A program made the position numbers and the translations under genes. The notes below the pieces were generated by a model. That model did not search any database and had not been told where the DNA came from. It saw only the letters and a list, made by a program, of their open reading frames with translations. Below are positions 51,411-61,488 of a DNA stretch of 64,000 bases, in pieces. Numbering within the stretch: position 1 is the stretch's first letter; each line of letters starts with the position of its first letter. The stretch covers positions 13,640,001 through 13,704,000 of the forward strand of contig JBHGNT010000014.1 of NCBI GenBank assembly GCA_043228905.1, written 5' to 3'. The DNA comes from Azolla caroliniana. Lineage: Eukaryota; Polypodiophyta.

Positions 51411-52215
51411 TTGTGGTTGTCTAGGTCTCCTTCAGGCGGTCCTGTCGCAGGCTGGCCACTTTGAGTTTCAGTTTTTCGCGCCCCCTTATGGTGATATTGT
51501 CTTCTGGCTTTTGTGCCCTAGTATCGGTGGACGATCATGGCGTGGTGGGAGTTTGGACAGGCGTATCATCCTGCCATTCTTCTTGAGCTAACTGTAAAGC
51601 TTGTTGTCATTTCGCCTGGCTAGGCGGGGTAGGGCGGGGAGGGTGAGGGTTTGGTGGGGCGCGGTAGTGGATTGGGGGACGTAAAGCACCAATAAGTAGT
51701 GTGCTAAGGTAGGCAAGAATTGTTTACCTGCCTGGAAAGTCGACAAGCCGGCGCGAACTCCTCCCCATGTGATGATTCCCCAATTGAGTGCATTGCCTCT
51801 CTAGACGGTGATGATTATTCTTGCCTTCTTCTGTGGCATGTTGTATGTGTTAGCGTGCAAGCATCCGAATTCCAAAAGAAATCTAGGGAGATTGCCAAAG
51901 AACTTGTTAGGGCCGCCTTGTGTGCGATATGCCTTTGCTGACACAGGGTACTCCCCGAAATAAGCTTCAAGGACGTTCTAACGCGGAGCGTCGATGTCAT
52001 TGTCCCCGCCTTGCTGTAGGCCAAACACTGACCGTATCTGGTCGTTGGTGATTTCCTGTGCCTCAGGGCGGGGGGTGCATCTACGACTTTGAGGTATCCG
52101 CCTAGGCCGTGCCTGTTCAACCAGATGCAGAGCTCCTTGGAAACTTCGAGCGGCATGGTTAGCTCGAGAGATGATGTTGGTACTAGTATCAACAAAATCA
52201 CTCGGAATAACGAGA
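51411..52215 (-). pseudogene. Gag-like retroelement remnant (minus strand)
   Basis: Below 51640 the sequence is probably Copia d leader. From about 52100 down to 51730 the minus strand reads QEITNDQIRSVFGLQQGGDN, EAYFGEYPVSAKAYRTQGGP, NKFFGNLPRFLLEFGCLHAN, KKARIIITV and GNALNWGIITWGG. The last part resembles the amphipathic core of Ty3-type gag. Stops separate the blocks. Family not certain. Confidence 0.4.
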
Positions 52216-52522
52216 AGTATCCTCATCGGTTTCTCAATGTTTTACTTCTTTACAAAACGATTGTTACCGAAGTTACTCGCCAAAAATTTGTGATAGATAC
52301 GATCGATTATTACACCGAGGTAGGTCATAAGATAACTGGTAGGCACGGAAACAAAGGCATTGTGTCAAAGACCTTATCAAGATAGGAGTAAGAAGAGGTT
52401 TGAGAGTATTGAGGCTAAGAACGGGAGATCAAGAAGGCTTCTAAGTAGGGGGTGCGAGAACGAAAGAGCGAGAGAGCTTGAAGGCTATGTGCATCTGTGC
52501 GTGTGTGAGTGTTGTGCTTGTG
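52216..52522. other. No gene recognised
   Basis: Contains no recognisable domain. GAGCGAGAGAGCTTGAAGG and a GTGTGTGAGTG stretch precede the Copia LTR at 52528. Confidence 0.3.
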
Positions 52523-52527
52523 GTTCC

Positions 52528-53201
52528 TGTTGAGAATATGTCCCTCTAGTGGGAGGAGCTGATTGTTTGGACCAAGAAGTGCTGACAGTTGAAGATTAAA
52601 GAGTCGATTGCGAGAAAGTTGACTTTGAGAGTCGACTGAGTGAGTCGATAGAAAGGAGATCCAGGTCAAAGACACGACCAACTAGTTGGGCCGACCGGAT
52701 GGTCGATGACCAGGCCGACAAGTCGAACCGACTGAACAGTCGACACAAGAGTTGGTTGATGGCTACTTATTATTATAGATAATAATAGTAGTGATGTGTA
52801 GTAGGGGCTACATTTGTAAATAGCCAATACTGTGTATTTGTATAAATACACCTAGGGCAAACAATGTATAATAGAGGAAGAGTAGATAACAGAATAGTGT
52901 GAGTGTTGTCGAGCGAGAAGAGAGACGACAGAGGAGAGTGAGCGGTGCCATAGTTGTGTTCAGTAACAGCATACGCCAAGAGCCCTGCTAGGCTGTTTAC
53001 ACTCTGTGTAGAGAGTGTTGTACTCTGATCTCGTCATTGTATATCCACTATATAGTGAAGCTCCATTCTCCGTGGTTTTCTCCCGTTTTGGGGTTTCCAT
53101 GTTAAATATGTGTACACTATTTTCTTTGTTTCAGAGTTGTGTATTTTAATGTATCCCTCCCTCCCTTATTTTCATGTGGATTGACGATTCGTTTCCCAAC
53201 A
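52528..53201 (+). repeat. 5' LTR of Copia e
   Basis: TGTTGAGAATATG to TTTCCCAACA, 674 bp, with repeated GTCGACTGAG/GTCGATAG-type motifs, an AGATAATAATAG stretch and a TATA-like TTGTATAAATACACC (about 52838). Confidence 0.9.
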
Positions 53202-53204
53202 AAT

Positions 53205-53216
53205 TGGTATCAGAGC
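53205..53216 (+). promoter_or_regulatory. Initiator-Met primer-binding site of Copia e
   Basis: TGGTATCAGAGC, 3 nt after the LTR end. Confidence 0.95.
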
Positions 53217-53229
53217 TTGAGGTGCAAGC

Positions 53230-54115
53230 ATGGAAGCAGGTGTGCATGGCTTCCTAGGAACGATAGTTTTAAACTCTCAGAACTAAGCAAACTGGAAGAT
53301 AAAGATGGAGGACCTTCTCATAGTCAAACAACTTTATGAGCCGATCGACAGAGCAGAAATACCCACGGGGGTATTAGAGTTGGAATGGAACTTAAACAAA
53401 AAGGTGGTGGCGACCATTTGACAATGCTTCGATGTAAGTGTCCTTCAGCATGTGGCGAACGACACAAATGCCCACGAGATGTGGCAGAAGCTGTCAGGTC
53501 TATATGAGAGGAAGAACGCCCTCAATAAAACCTCAATGATGAGAAAGATCGTACGACTGAAATACAGAGACGGTGAGAGCATCGTCGAACAGATCAGCAC
53601 ATTCATGGGGTATGTGAATCAACTTGCCGCAACCAAGTTTCCCCTTGATGATGTGATGCAGGCCGTCCTACTGATGTGCACATAGCCGGATAGCTGGGAG
53701 AACCCGGTGGTTACTCTCAACACCTCTTGTCAAGAAGAGAACTTGTCTTTACAAGCGGTGAAGACAAGCATCCCGAATGAGGAAGCGAGAAGGAAGGACA
53801 AGGGTGTCCTAGTCAAATTTGACTCAACATATCAGTAGAGGAAGGAACCGGAAAAGGAGTCCACCAAGGAGAGAGAAGTCTCAAGCCAGGTCAAAGTCCA
53901 GAGGAAAGCTCGTGTGCTTTTATTGTGGAAAGCCTCGACATTTCTAGAAGGACTAGCGACACCTTAAAAGGGAAAAGAGTGTTAGTAATAATGTCGAACG
54001 AAGGAAGATTCCTGATGAAAAGAACACTTCAGCCATTGCTACGAGCAATGAAAAACTTCTGTTCATTTGTGAACAGTCAAGTGCAAATCTTGAAAGCAAA
54101 GAATGCACTTGGGTG
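53230..54115 (+). pseudogene. Copia e gag
   Basis: MEAGVHGFLGTIVLNSQN, a stop, then NWKIKMEDLLIVKQLYEPID, RAEIPTGVLELEWNLNKKVV, MWQKLSGLYERKNALNKTSM and ISTFMGYVNQLAATKFPLDD, as in Copia 1 gag. Stops at several sites (53284, 53419, 53683). The knuckle region (CFYCGKPRHF-like, about 53915) is frameshifted and damaged. Confidence 0.85.
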
Positions 54116-55560
54116 ATCGACTTCGGTGCATCCTTCCACATAACTCCGTCAAGAGAGTATTTCTCAACTTACATAGCCAGTGATCATGGTTATGTAAAGA
54201 TGGGTGACAATGGGGAGTGCAAGATAGTTGGAATCGAAAGTGTCTACATGACGACGTCGACTAGGTGTCGACTGACTCTAAAGGATGTTCGACATGTCCC
54301 TGATATCATATTGAATTTGATATCGACTGGAAGACTGGACAACGAAGGCTACAATGGTAGTTTTCGGAATGGCAAGTGGAAGTTTTGTTGAGGAAATCTT
54401 ATAGTGGCCCGAGCACAGAAGGAAGACACATTGTATATGATGCAAGCCCGATTGTGCAAGTAAGAAGTGAATGTGGCAGCCAACTCGACAGGACAGATAT
54501 AGCATAAGAGGCTAGGCCACATGAGTGAGAAGGGTCTACATCTGTTAACCGACCAGAAACTTCTACTAGAGGTAAAGGGAGTGCACCTGGAGAAGTGCGT
54601 CGACTGCTTCGTTGGAAAGCAGAATAGAGTAGCATTGCACACAAGACCACCGAGAAGAAGAGAAGTGCCATTGGAACTAGTACACACGGATGTGTGTTAT
54701 GTAGATGCTCCATAACATCGAGGTGGATAGTACTTTGTAACGTATATTGACGACTATATTTGGAAGACATGGGCCTATGTACTAAGGTCGAAGGATCAAG
54801 TATTGTCATTTTTCAAGGAGTTCCAAGCAAGAGCTGAACAGGAGTCATGCCGGAAGTTAAAGGTTGTCCGAACCGACAATGGTGGCGAATATAAAGTGCA
54901 GTTCAAGGAATACTACAAGGCCCAAGGTATTCGAATTGAATACACAATACCGAAGACCCCTGAGTTGAACAGGCTTGCAGAGAGGATGAACTGGACAATC
55001 ATGGAGAGAGTAGGGAGCATGTTGTCACATGCTAAAATGGTGAAAATGTACTGGGTTGAGGCGATGTACACAACTATTTATCTGATCAACAAGTCCCCCT
55101 CAGTACCGTTGAAAGGTGATGTCCCACAAAGGGTCTGGATAGGAAAGGATGTCTCCTACCGACACTTGAGGGTATTCGGATTCCTAGTGTATATGCATGT
55201 AGCTAAGGATCAGAAGTCAAAACTCGACAGTAAGTTGAAACCATGCATATTCATGGGATACTCAGAAGATGAGTTTGGCTATAGGCTATGGGACCTAGTC
55301 GACAAGAAGGTAGTGAGGAGTCGTGACATAGTCTTCTTAGAAGACAAGACCATAGAGACGTGGAAGCAACAAAAGTCGAAATTGACAAACCAGTCAACCT
55401 CCACTACTATCGACTTGAGGCCAAGTGAACTGACACAGTCGGTTGTTCGGAGATAACCAGTCGGCACAGCCAAATCCGAGTCAGTTGACTCGGAGAGACC
55501 GATCGACTATGAGTTTGAGTAGGTAGATTTGTTAAAGTCAATCAATGAATACAATTTGAG
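54116..55560 (+). pseudogene. Copia e protease and integrase
   Basis: Protease reads WVIDFGASFHITPSREYF, with D-F-G in place of D-S-G. Then RLGHMSEKGLHLLTDQ and KCVDCFVGKQNRVALHT (zinc region), integrase core LVHTDVCYVDAP, RTDNGGEYKVQFKEYY and LAERMNWTIMERVGSML. The capsid-like end FGFLVYMHVAKDQKSKLDSK and DKKVVRSRDIVFLEDKT follows. The frame 54803-55456 is the longest clean stretch; stops interrupt the rest. Confidence 0.85.
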
Positions 55561-56886
55561 TCAGTGGACATCCATTAGAACTATTTGCTTCAGTTGTGAG
55601 GATGACATCCATTAGAACTATTCTGAGCATAGCTACAAGCATGGATCTGGAGATTGAACAGTTGGATGTCAAGACGACATTCTTGCATGGGGAGTTGGAT
55701 GAAGAGATCTACATGTAGCAACCCGAAGGCTTTGGGGAGAAAGGGAAAGAGAATCTGGTGTGTCGACTGAAGAAAAGCTTGTACGGTCTGAAACAAGCTC
55801 CACGACAATGGTACAAGAAGTTTGAATCATTCATGGTGGAACATGGGTTCCAGAAAACACAGGCGGATCATTGTGTGTTCATCAAAAGGTATGAAGAAGG
55901 TGATTTCTTCATTCTCTTATTATATGTAGACGGCATGTTGATAGTCGGTCAAGACACAAGGAAGATCGAAAGCTTGAAGGCTCTAGAAAGATCTTGGACT
56001 GGCTAAACAATTCTTGGGGATGCACATAGTTCGGGACAGAACGAAGAAAGTGTTGTGGTTGTCACAACAAAAGTATGTGACAAAGATCCTTGAAAGGTTC
56101 AACATGTTGGAGGCAAAGCCGGTCGGCTCAGTCTTGCCAACAAACTGCAAGTTGAATGTCATGCAATGCCCGAGAAGGGAGAAAGAAAAGGTTGAGATAA
56201 AGAAAGTACCATATGCCTCAGCCGTTGGCAACTTAATGTATGCTATGGTCTGTATGAGACCAGACATAGCATTTGTTGTGGGAACAATAAGCCGATACAT
56301 GAGTAATCCAGGACGAGAACACTGGGAAGCGGTGAAATGGATACTCAAGTTCTTAAAAGGCACCTCGGGTGTGTGTCTTAAGTATGGTTTCTGAAAACCC
56401 ATCCTCGAAGGGTTTACTGACTCGGACATGTTTGGGGATATAGACTCAAGCCGATCCACGTCTAGGTACGTCATCACCTCTGCACAGGGAGCAGTGTCGT
56501 GGTAGTCACGACTGCAGAAGTTTGTGGCCTTGTCAACCAAAAAGGCCGAGTACATGGCAACGGTAAAGGCCAGCAAGAAACTGATTTGGATGAGAAACTT
56601 TCTCAACCAGTTGGGGATGAAGCAAAGGGATTTCTTGCTTCATTGTGACAGCCAAAGTGCCATACATCTAACCAAGAATGTTGCATACCACTCCCGAACC
56701 AAGCACATACAGAGAAGGTATCACTAGTTGCGGCAGAAAGTCGAAGAAAGAGAGTTTACCCTCGTGAATATCCATACTGATGATAATGAATCCGACATGC
56801 TGACAAAGAACTTACCAATGGACTGACTCAGAGTCTGTCGACAGAGGACATGAATAGCGAACTCCTCCCCACAGGAGTGAAGGGGG
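55561..56886 (+). pseudogene. Copia e RT and RNase H
   Basis: The RT start is damaged: ACATCCATTAGAACTATT is repeated at 55568 and 55605, and the first RT blocks are missing. Then EQLDVKTTFLHGELDEEIYM, KSLYGLKQAPRQWYKKFESF and LLLYVDGMLIVGQD follow, with catalytic YVDD changed to YVDG. After that LGMHIVRDRTKKVLWLSQQ, RPDIAFVVGTISRYMSNPGR, and RNase H with DSDMFGDIDSSRSTS, TKKAEYMATVKASKK and HCDSQSAIHLTKNVAYHSRT. Stops at several positions. Confidence 0.85.
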
Positions 56887-56890
56887 AGTT
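56877..56890 (+). promoter_or_regulatory. Polypurine tract of Copia e
   Basis: GTGAAGGGGGAGTT immediately before the 3' LTR. Confidence 0.8.
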
Positions 56891-57168
56891 TGTTGGGAAT
56901 ATGTCCCTCCAGTGGGAGGAGCCAACTGTTTGGACCAAGAAGTGCCAACAGTTGAAGATTAAAGAGTCGACTGCGAGAAAGTTGACTGGGTGAGTTGATA
57001 GAAAGGAGATCCAGGCCGATGACACGACCGACTAGTCGGGCCGATTGGATGGTCGATGACCAAGCCGACAAGTTGGACCGACTAGACAGTCGACACTAGA
57101 GTTGGCTGATGGCTACTTATTATTATAGATAATAATAGTAGTGATGTGTAATAGGGGCTACATTTGTC
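56891..57168 (+). repeat. 3' LTR of Copia e, truncated
   Basis: Matches the first 280 bp or so of 52528-53201, then stops at CTACATTTGT and changes to unrelated integrase sequence. Confidence 0.9.
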
Positions 57169-57790
57169 CATTGGAACTGGAGCATCCATGGCATCGATCC
57201 GAGCCGTGTTTGAAAAACTAGGACCGGTTTACCAATTTCGAATGATTTCTCGAAGCCATTCCGATGGTGGTCAACGAAGGCTTTTCGTTTCCGCTGGCCA
57301 TGTTCTAATTGGGTCAGACTAGCAATCCGATGTTCTCCGAGTTCAAGTAATTGTTCGAGTCAGTTCTGCTCTGACTTAGATTCAGGAAGTCGTTCGGAGA
57401 TTTGCACTCGTAGACTCGGTACCTAGAATTCAATAGGCATGACCACTTCCATGCCAAAAGCTAGACGAAAAGGTGTGGACTTGATACTTGTTTTGAACGT
57501 CATACGATACGCCTAGAGTCCACTATGTAGCTTATCATCCCAATCAATTTGATTTTTGTTTATGATCTTCTTGAGGATGTTCTACAGTGTTTTATTTGTT
57601 GACTTGACTAGGCCATTGGCTTGCAGGTAGTACGGCGTGCTTTTCTTATGGACCACCACATAATGAGTTGTGAGTTCTCAGATAATTTTATTGAGGAAAT
57701 GGCCCCCTTGGTCGATGACGAGCTCAATCGGGCAACCAAAACGGCACCATAAGTATTTGTAAACAAATTTTGTTGTTGACATAGCCTATG
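57169..57790 (-). pseudogene. Ty3/gypsy integrase fragment, Tat/Ogre-like (minus strand)
   Basis: The minus strand reads DQGGHFLNKII, LTTHYVVVHKKSTPYYLQAN, GLVKSTNKTL, NILKKIINKNQIDWDDKLHS, TFKTSIKSTPFRLAFGMEVV, LEQLLELGEHRIASLTQLEH, and GKPVLVFQTRLGSMP. These are the second half of the integrase core and C-terminal region typical of plant Tat-lineage elements. In-frame stops are present, and the YYPQANGLAE-type motif has E changed to K. Neither end of the parent element is visible. Confidence 0.75.
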
Positions 57791-58696
57791 GATGTTATTC
57801 ATGGGACAAAAGGCACAAGGTGTGAAAGGAATCTTAAAGAGATGAGTAGGTCAAGTATGAGAAAAGGGAATTGGCTCGAGCATTGGTACCCGAGGAAGGT
57901 AGAACGAAATACATGTAGCCGAGAATAAAGGCCATGAATTAGGCAGAAGTAGTTGAAGCGCGCCAAGGAGAGAATAGGCTATATAAATCGTGGAATAGCA
58001 GAAGGAAAAAAAGAGTGAATATATGCATATGTTATGATATAGAAGAGAGAGTGTGTGACTAATATAATCGGCATTTGTTGCCTTTTAATCAATTATATCC
58101 AGTAATCAATACACATCCTTTTTGGGTCACCTCTGTGTCAGTTTCATCTTAATCTGTACTTTCAATTTTGTTATTCCTAAGTCATAAGCGGAAAGCTAGT
58201 TGTGGCCAACTATTGTGTAACTGTTCGGTTCGGCCTACTCGGCCCTATCATAGTCCCCTACGCAACCACGATTCCTTGACCCGATTACTCAGGGGAGTAA
58301 TCGAAGGTGTTTCTCCAAGAAGGAGATAACACAATTTGGCACACCCGGTTCACGTTGTGAGGTCACAGCAAACAACATAGGAGGAAACCCCAGCCGCCAT
58401 TATGGCACCCACATGTAGCACGTGATCTCAGTTACCATCCCGCCACACCGAACCAGCCGAGGGCACTTCCGACTCCACGCTCACGCAACATTCGTCGTTG
58501 GAGCCATTTTTTTATTACAACAATGATAATTTCTTAGAATTTAAAAATGAACTATGAACCCTAAATTTCATGAACTACAAACCGTAACCTAAAATAGCAA
58601 GTATACTGGGGAGATCATGATGATGATGATGTAGAAAAGAATAGTAGTGAAGCTTCAGGGGGAAATCCTAAAAAATGCTAAAAAAAATTAGAAGTA
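57791..58696. other. Unresolved; possible LTR end and primer site near 58330
   Basis: No coding domain. The stretch 58190-58340 with ACACAATTTGGCACACCCGG looks like an LTR end followed by a Ty3-type primer site, but no second LTR is present. A GATGATGATG run lies at 58618-58632. Confidence 0.3.
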
Positions 58697-58701
58697 GATT
58701 T

Positions 58702-59443
58702 TGTTGGGAAATAGGTCCCTCCGGATGGGAAGAAGAAGAAACCGTATGAGGAGTACTCGGCTACGGAGAGCCGGATGGTGCAGGCCCGGTATGAACCGGA
58801 TGAGGAGTACCCGGCTGCGGAGAGCCGGATGGTGCAGGCCCGGTATGAACCGGATGAGGAGTACCCGGCTACGGAGAGCCGGATGGTGCAGGCCCGGTAT
58901 GAACCGGATGAGGAGTACCTGGCTACGGAGAGCCGGATGGTACAGACCCGGTGAGAACCGGATGAAGAGACATATTCGTAAATATGTTTCTGAGAGCCCA
59001 TCGAGGCTACATTTGTAAATAGCCGAAAAGTCATATTAGTATAAATATGACTTAGGGCAAACTTTTAGTAACTGTTGTTGTTGTCAAAAAAAAATTTCTT
59101 TGTTGGTGCAAGAAGAAGAGAGAGCACGTAATAGTGTACAGAGAGAGAGAGAGAGAGAGAAAGAGGTTGTTGCCTCTGTTGTAACCGCCGCGTGTGGCGA
59201 AGATCTGTGAGCACGAGGTCGTTGCCTCAGTGAACTCACTGTTGTACATTCTCACATAGTGACAGTTTGCAGCCTGTGGGCTGCCGTGGTTTTTCCCCTA
59301 GTTTGGGGTTTTCCACGTAAACCTCCTGTGTATTATTATTTTTCCTCTCCACTGTGTCGTGCATTTGTTTCCCGTTTTCTACGTATGAAAAGAAGCTCGG
59401 TTGTGGCCGAGCGTTGGACATAAGGAGCCTTGAGTTCCCGTCA
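58702..59443 (+). mobile_element. Solo LTR of a Tork-type Copia
   Basis: 742 bp, TGTTGGGAAATAGG to GTTCCCGTCA, flanked by the 5-bp duplication GATTT (58697-58701 and 59444-59448). It shares its plan with the LTR of Copia f (60771-61457): 54-bp U3 repeats, TATTAGTATAAATATGACTT, a GA run, GTTTTCCACGT and GGCCGAGCGT. The internal region has been lost by recombination between LTRs. Confidence 0.92.
58753..58965 (+). repeat. 54-bp U3 tandem repeat, four copies
   Basis: CCGGATGGTGCAGGCCCGGT starts at 58771, 58825, 58879 and (as CCGGATGGTACAGACCCGGT) 58933, an exact 54-bp period. Confidence 0.92.
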
Positions 59444-59448
59444 GATTT

Positions 59449-60048
59449 TCCATCTAGATCTTGTGGCAAGGAGCATCGAGGAATTTTCGGTTTGTAAATC
59501 AGAGTTTAGAACCCCAAGATACAGCCTCCGAAAGGATCAATGTTACCTTCAAGATCACTTAGGACACAAATGTAATTATATCAAAAGGGGGAGTTCAAAA
59601 TTAAATGAGGATGATTTTGTAATTTCTTCAATGTAAAAGTATAAAATAGAATTTGTAAAAAAATAATCATAATAATAATAAATGGAAAAAATAAATATAA
59701 AAAAATAAAGAAACAACCGCCCATGCATGAGGCAGTTTGTCGACCGCCTCAAGGAGGGTGGCTGGGCGGTTGACCCCCTATAAAAGCCACTCCCATGGTG
59801 GTTAAAAGGGGGAGGAGAGAGGGAGAGAAGAGGAAGAAGAGGAAGCGAGTGAAGAAGCTCACGAGGGTGAAGGATGCAAAGGTCACTCAAGAAGATGGTG
59901 GTCTGCTGAACATAAGACAAAATTTGAAGAAAAGAAGGGGCGGAGAAGTTGAATTGGTCCATCTCAAATACCTCTTTGCAAATAGAGGTCTTGAGTTCAA
60001 GTCCTCCCAAAATAACTTGTTTTGGTAAACAAGTTTTGTAAGATAAAT
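59449..60048. other. Unresolved region with a TATA box and tRNA-like arm
   Basis: CCCCCTATAAAAGCCACTCC (about 59775) looks like a TATA box, and a basic 77-codon frame (59795-60028, KRGRREGEKRKKRKRVKK) follows but matches nothing known. GAGTTCAAGTCCTCC (about 59992) resembles a tRNA T-arm. This may be an LTR or SINE fragment. Confidence 0.3.
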
Positions 60049-60770
60049 TTAGTAAATATAAAGAAAAAGAAAGTTTGCTCTAGTCGCCATGCTTACCTCT
60101 AACCGTAGTTGATTCCACAAGAATTTGGTAATTCTATCCCAAATCCCTCTCACCAAATTCATGTAACCAGCTCCTGGCAATGAGTCGTCCGCGTAACGCA
60201 CATATTTCACTTGAATGGATTTGGGGTCTTTGAACGGAGAGATGCTTGCCTTTCTAGCCGCCCTCTTGTCCATAACTGTGATCGATATTCCATGGAAGGG
60301 AGGGAGTTTCATAATATGCTAATTGGCTTCAAAACAGGGATATGCTCTATTCCTTCTAACATGGAGTTTACAGATCTTGGTAGTGCCATACTGTCTAACC
60401 AATGAATCAATGAACACTTCTAGCTTGTAGAGGTTCATATTACATAGAGGGGGCGAAATGATACTACTCCCTTACGGTACTCCTTCATTTAGGTTATGCC
60501 TTCCTCGCTCACCCTCCATTAGACTTGCCTTAGAAAGACGGTCTAACATAAGCATGAATCCATGATCTTCCATCCTTCGTTCAATCGAAGACTAAGGGAT
60601 GTTCTGATCAATGGAATTGTAACCTTTCTCGATGTCAAGCTCTAACAACCAAGAGATGTGTGACCATTTTTTCGTTATGAACTCCAGTCCCATATGACAC
60701 CCTCTATTCGGCCCAAAACCATGCGAGTAATCTAGAAAGGTACTACTTTTTTCATACACGCCTTCTAGAT
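60049..60770 (-). pseudogene. Group II intron maturase-type reverse transcriptase fragment (mitochondrial-like)
   Basis: The minus strand from 60770 reads GFGPNRGCHMGLEFITKKWS, WLLELDIEKGYNSID, RRMEDHGFMLMLDRLSKASL, RGRHNLNEGVP, SPPLCNMNLYKLEVFIDSLV, then DPKSIQVKYVRYADDSLPGA with YADD catalytic motif, and GIWDRITKFLWNQLRLEVSM. These are RT motifs of group II intron-encoded proteins, not of LINEs or LTR elements. Stops occur at GVP*GS and elsewhere. The reading runs to 60770, where the Copia f LTR begins, so the Copia inserted into it. Origin is probably a mitochondrial intron captured by the nucleus. Confidence 0.7.
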
Positions 60771-61457
60771 GTTGGTAGACAGGTCCCTCCGGATGGGAAG
60801 GGAGAAGAACAGTACCGACGAACAAACTCGGCCGAGGCCGACAGGCCGAGGCCGAAACGGTATGAACCGGATGGGGAGAACCCGACTTCGGAGAGTCGGA
60901 TGGTGTAGGCCCGGTATGAACCGGATGAGGAGAACCCGACTTCGGAGAGTCGGATGGTGTAGGCCCGGTATGAACCGGATGAGGAGTACCCAACTGCGGA
61001 GAGTCGGATGGAGCCCATCGAGGCTACATTTGTAAATAGCCGAAAAGTCATATTAGTATAAATATGACTTAGGGCAAACTTTTAGTTATGTAGTTGTCAT
61101 TCTTGTTATTATTATTCTTCCTTGTTGGTGCAAGAAGAAACCAGAGCGGTAACTGTACAGAGAGAGAGAGAGAGAGAGACGAGGTCGTAGCCTCTGTTGT
61201 AACCGCCGCCTGTGGCGAAGAGAGTGAGAACACGAGGTCGTTGCCTCAGTGATCTCACTGTTGTATATTTCTGCATAGTGACAGTTTGCAGCTTGTGGGC
61301 TGCCGTGGTTTTTCCCCTATTTTGGGGTTTTCCACGTATACCTCCTGTGCACCATTTCTCCTCTTTTGTGTCGCGTTTTATTACCTGTTTTTCTGTGTGT
61401 GAAAAGTTTCTCGGTTGTGGCCGAGCGTCGGACATAAAGAACGTCGAGTTCCCAACA
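60771..61457 (+). repeat. 5' LTR of Copia f
   Basis: 687 bp, TGTTGGTAGACAGG to GTTCCCAACA. It contains 54-bp U3 repeats (TCGGATGGTGTAGGCCCGGT from 60896 and 60950, and a shorter third near 61004), the TATTAGTATAAATATGAC TATA-like motif (about 61051) and a GA run (61158-61180). Confidence 0.9.
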
Positions 61458-61459
61458 AG

Positions 61460-61471
61460 TGGTATCAGAGC
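61460..61471 (+). promoter_or_regulatory. Initiator-Met primer-binding site of Copia f
   Basis: TGGTATCAGAGC, 2 nt after the LTR end. Confidence 0.95.
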
Positions 61472-61488
61472 GAAAACGACACAGAAAA

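Larger units (their letters stand above)
52528..57168 (+). mobile_element. Copia e: decayed Tork-type Ty1 element, 3' LTR truncated
   Basis: 5' LTR 52528-53201, primer site, gag, protease, integrase, RT, RNase H and polypurine tract in order, then a 3' LTR that stops after about 278 bp at 57168. The two LTRs differ at roughly one position in ten. Multiple stops and lost catalytic residues show it is inactive. The pol is related to Copia 1 but more distant than Copia f. Confidence 0.9.
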
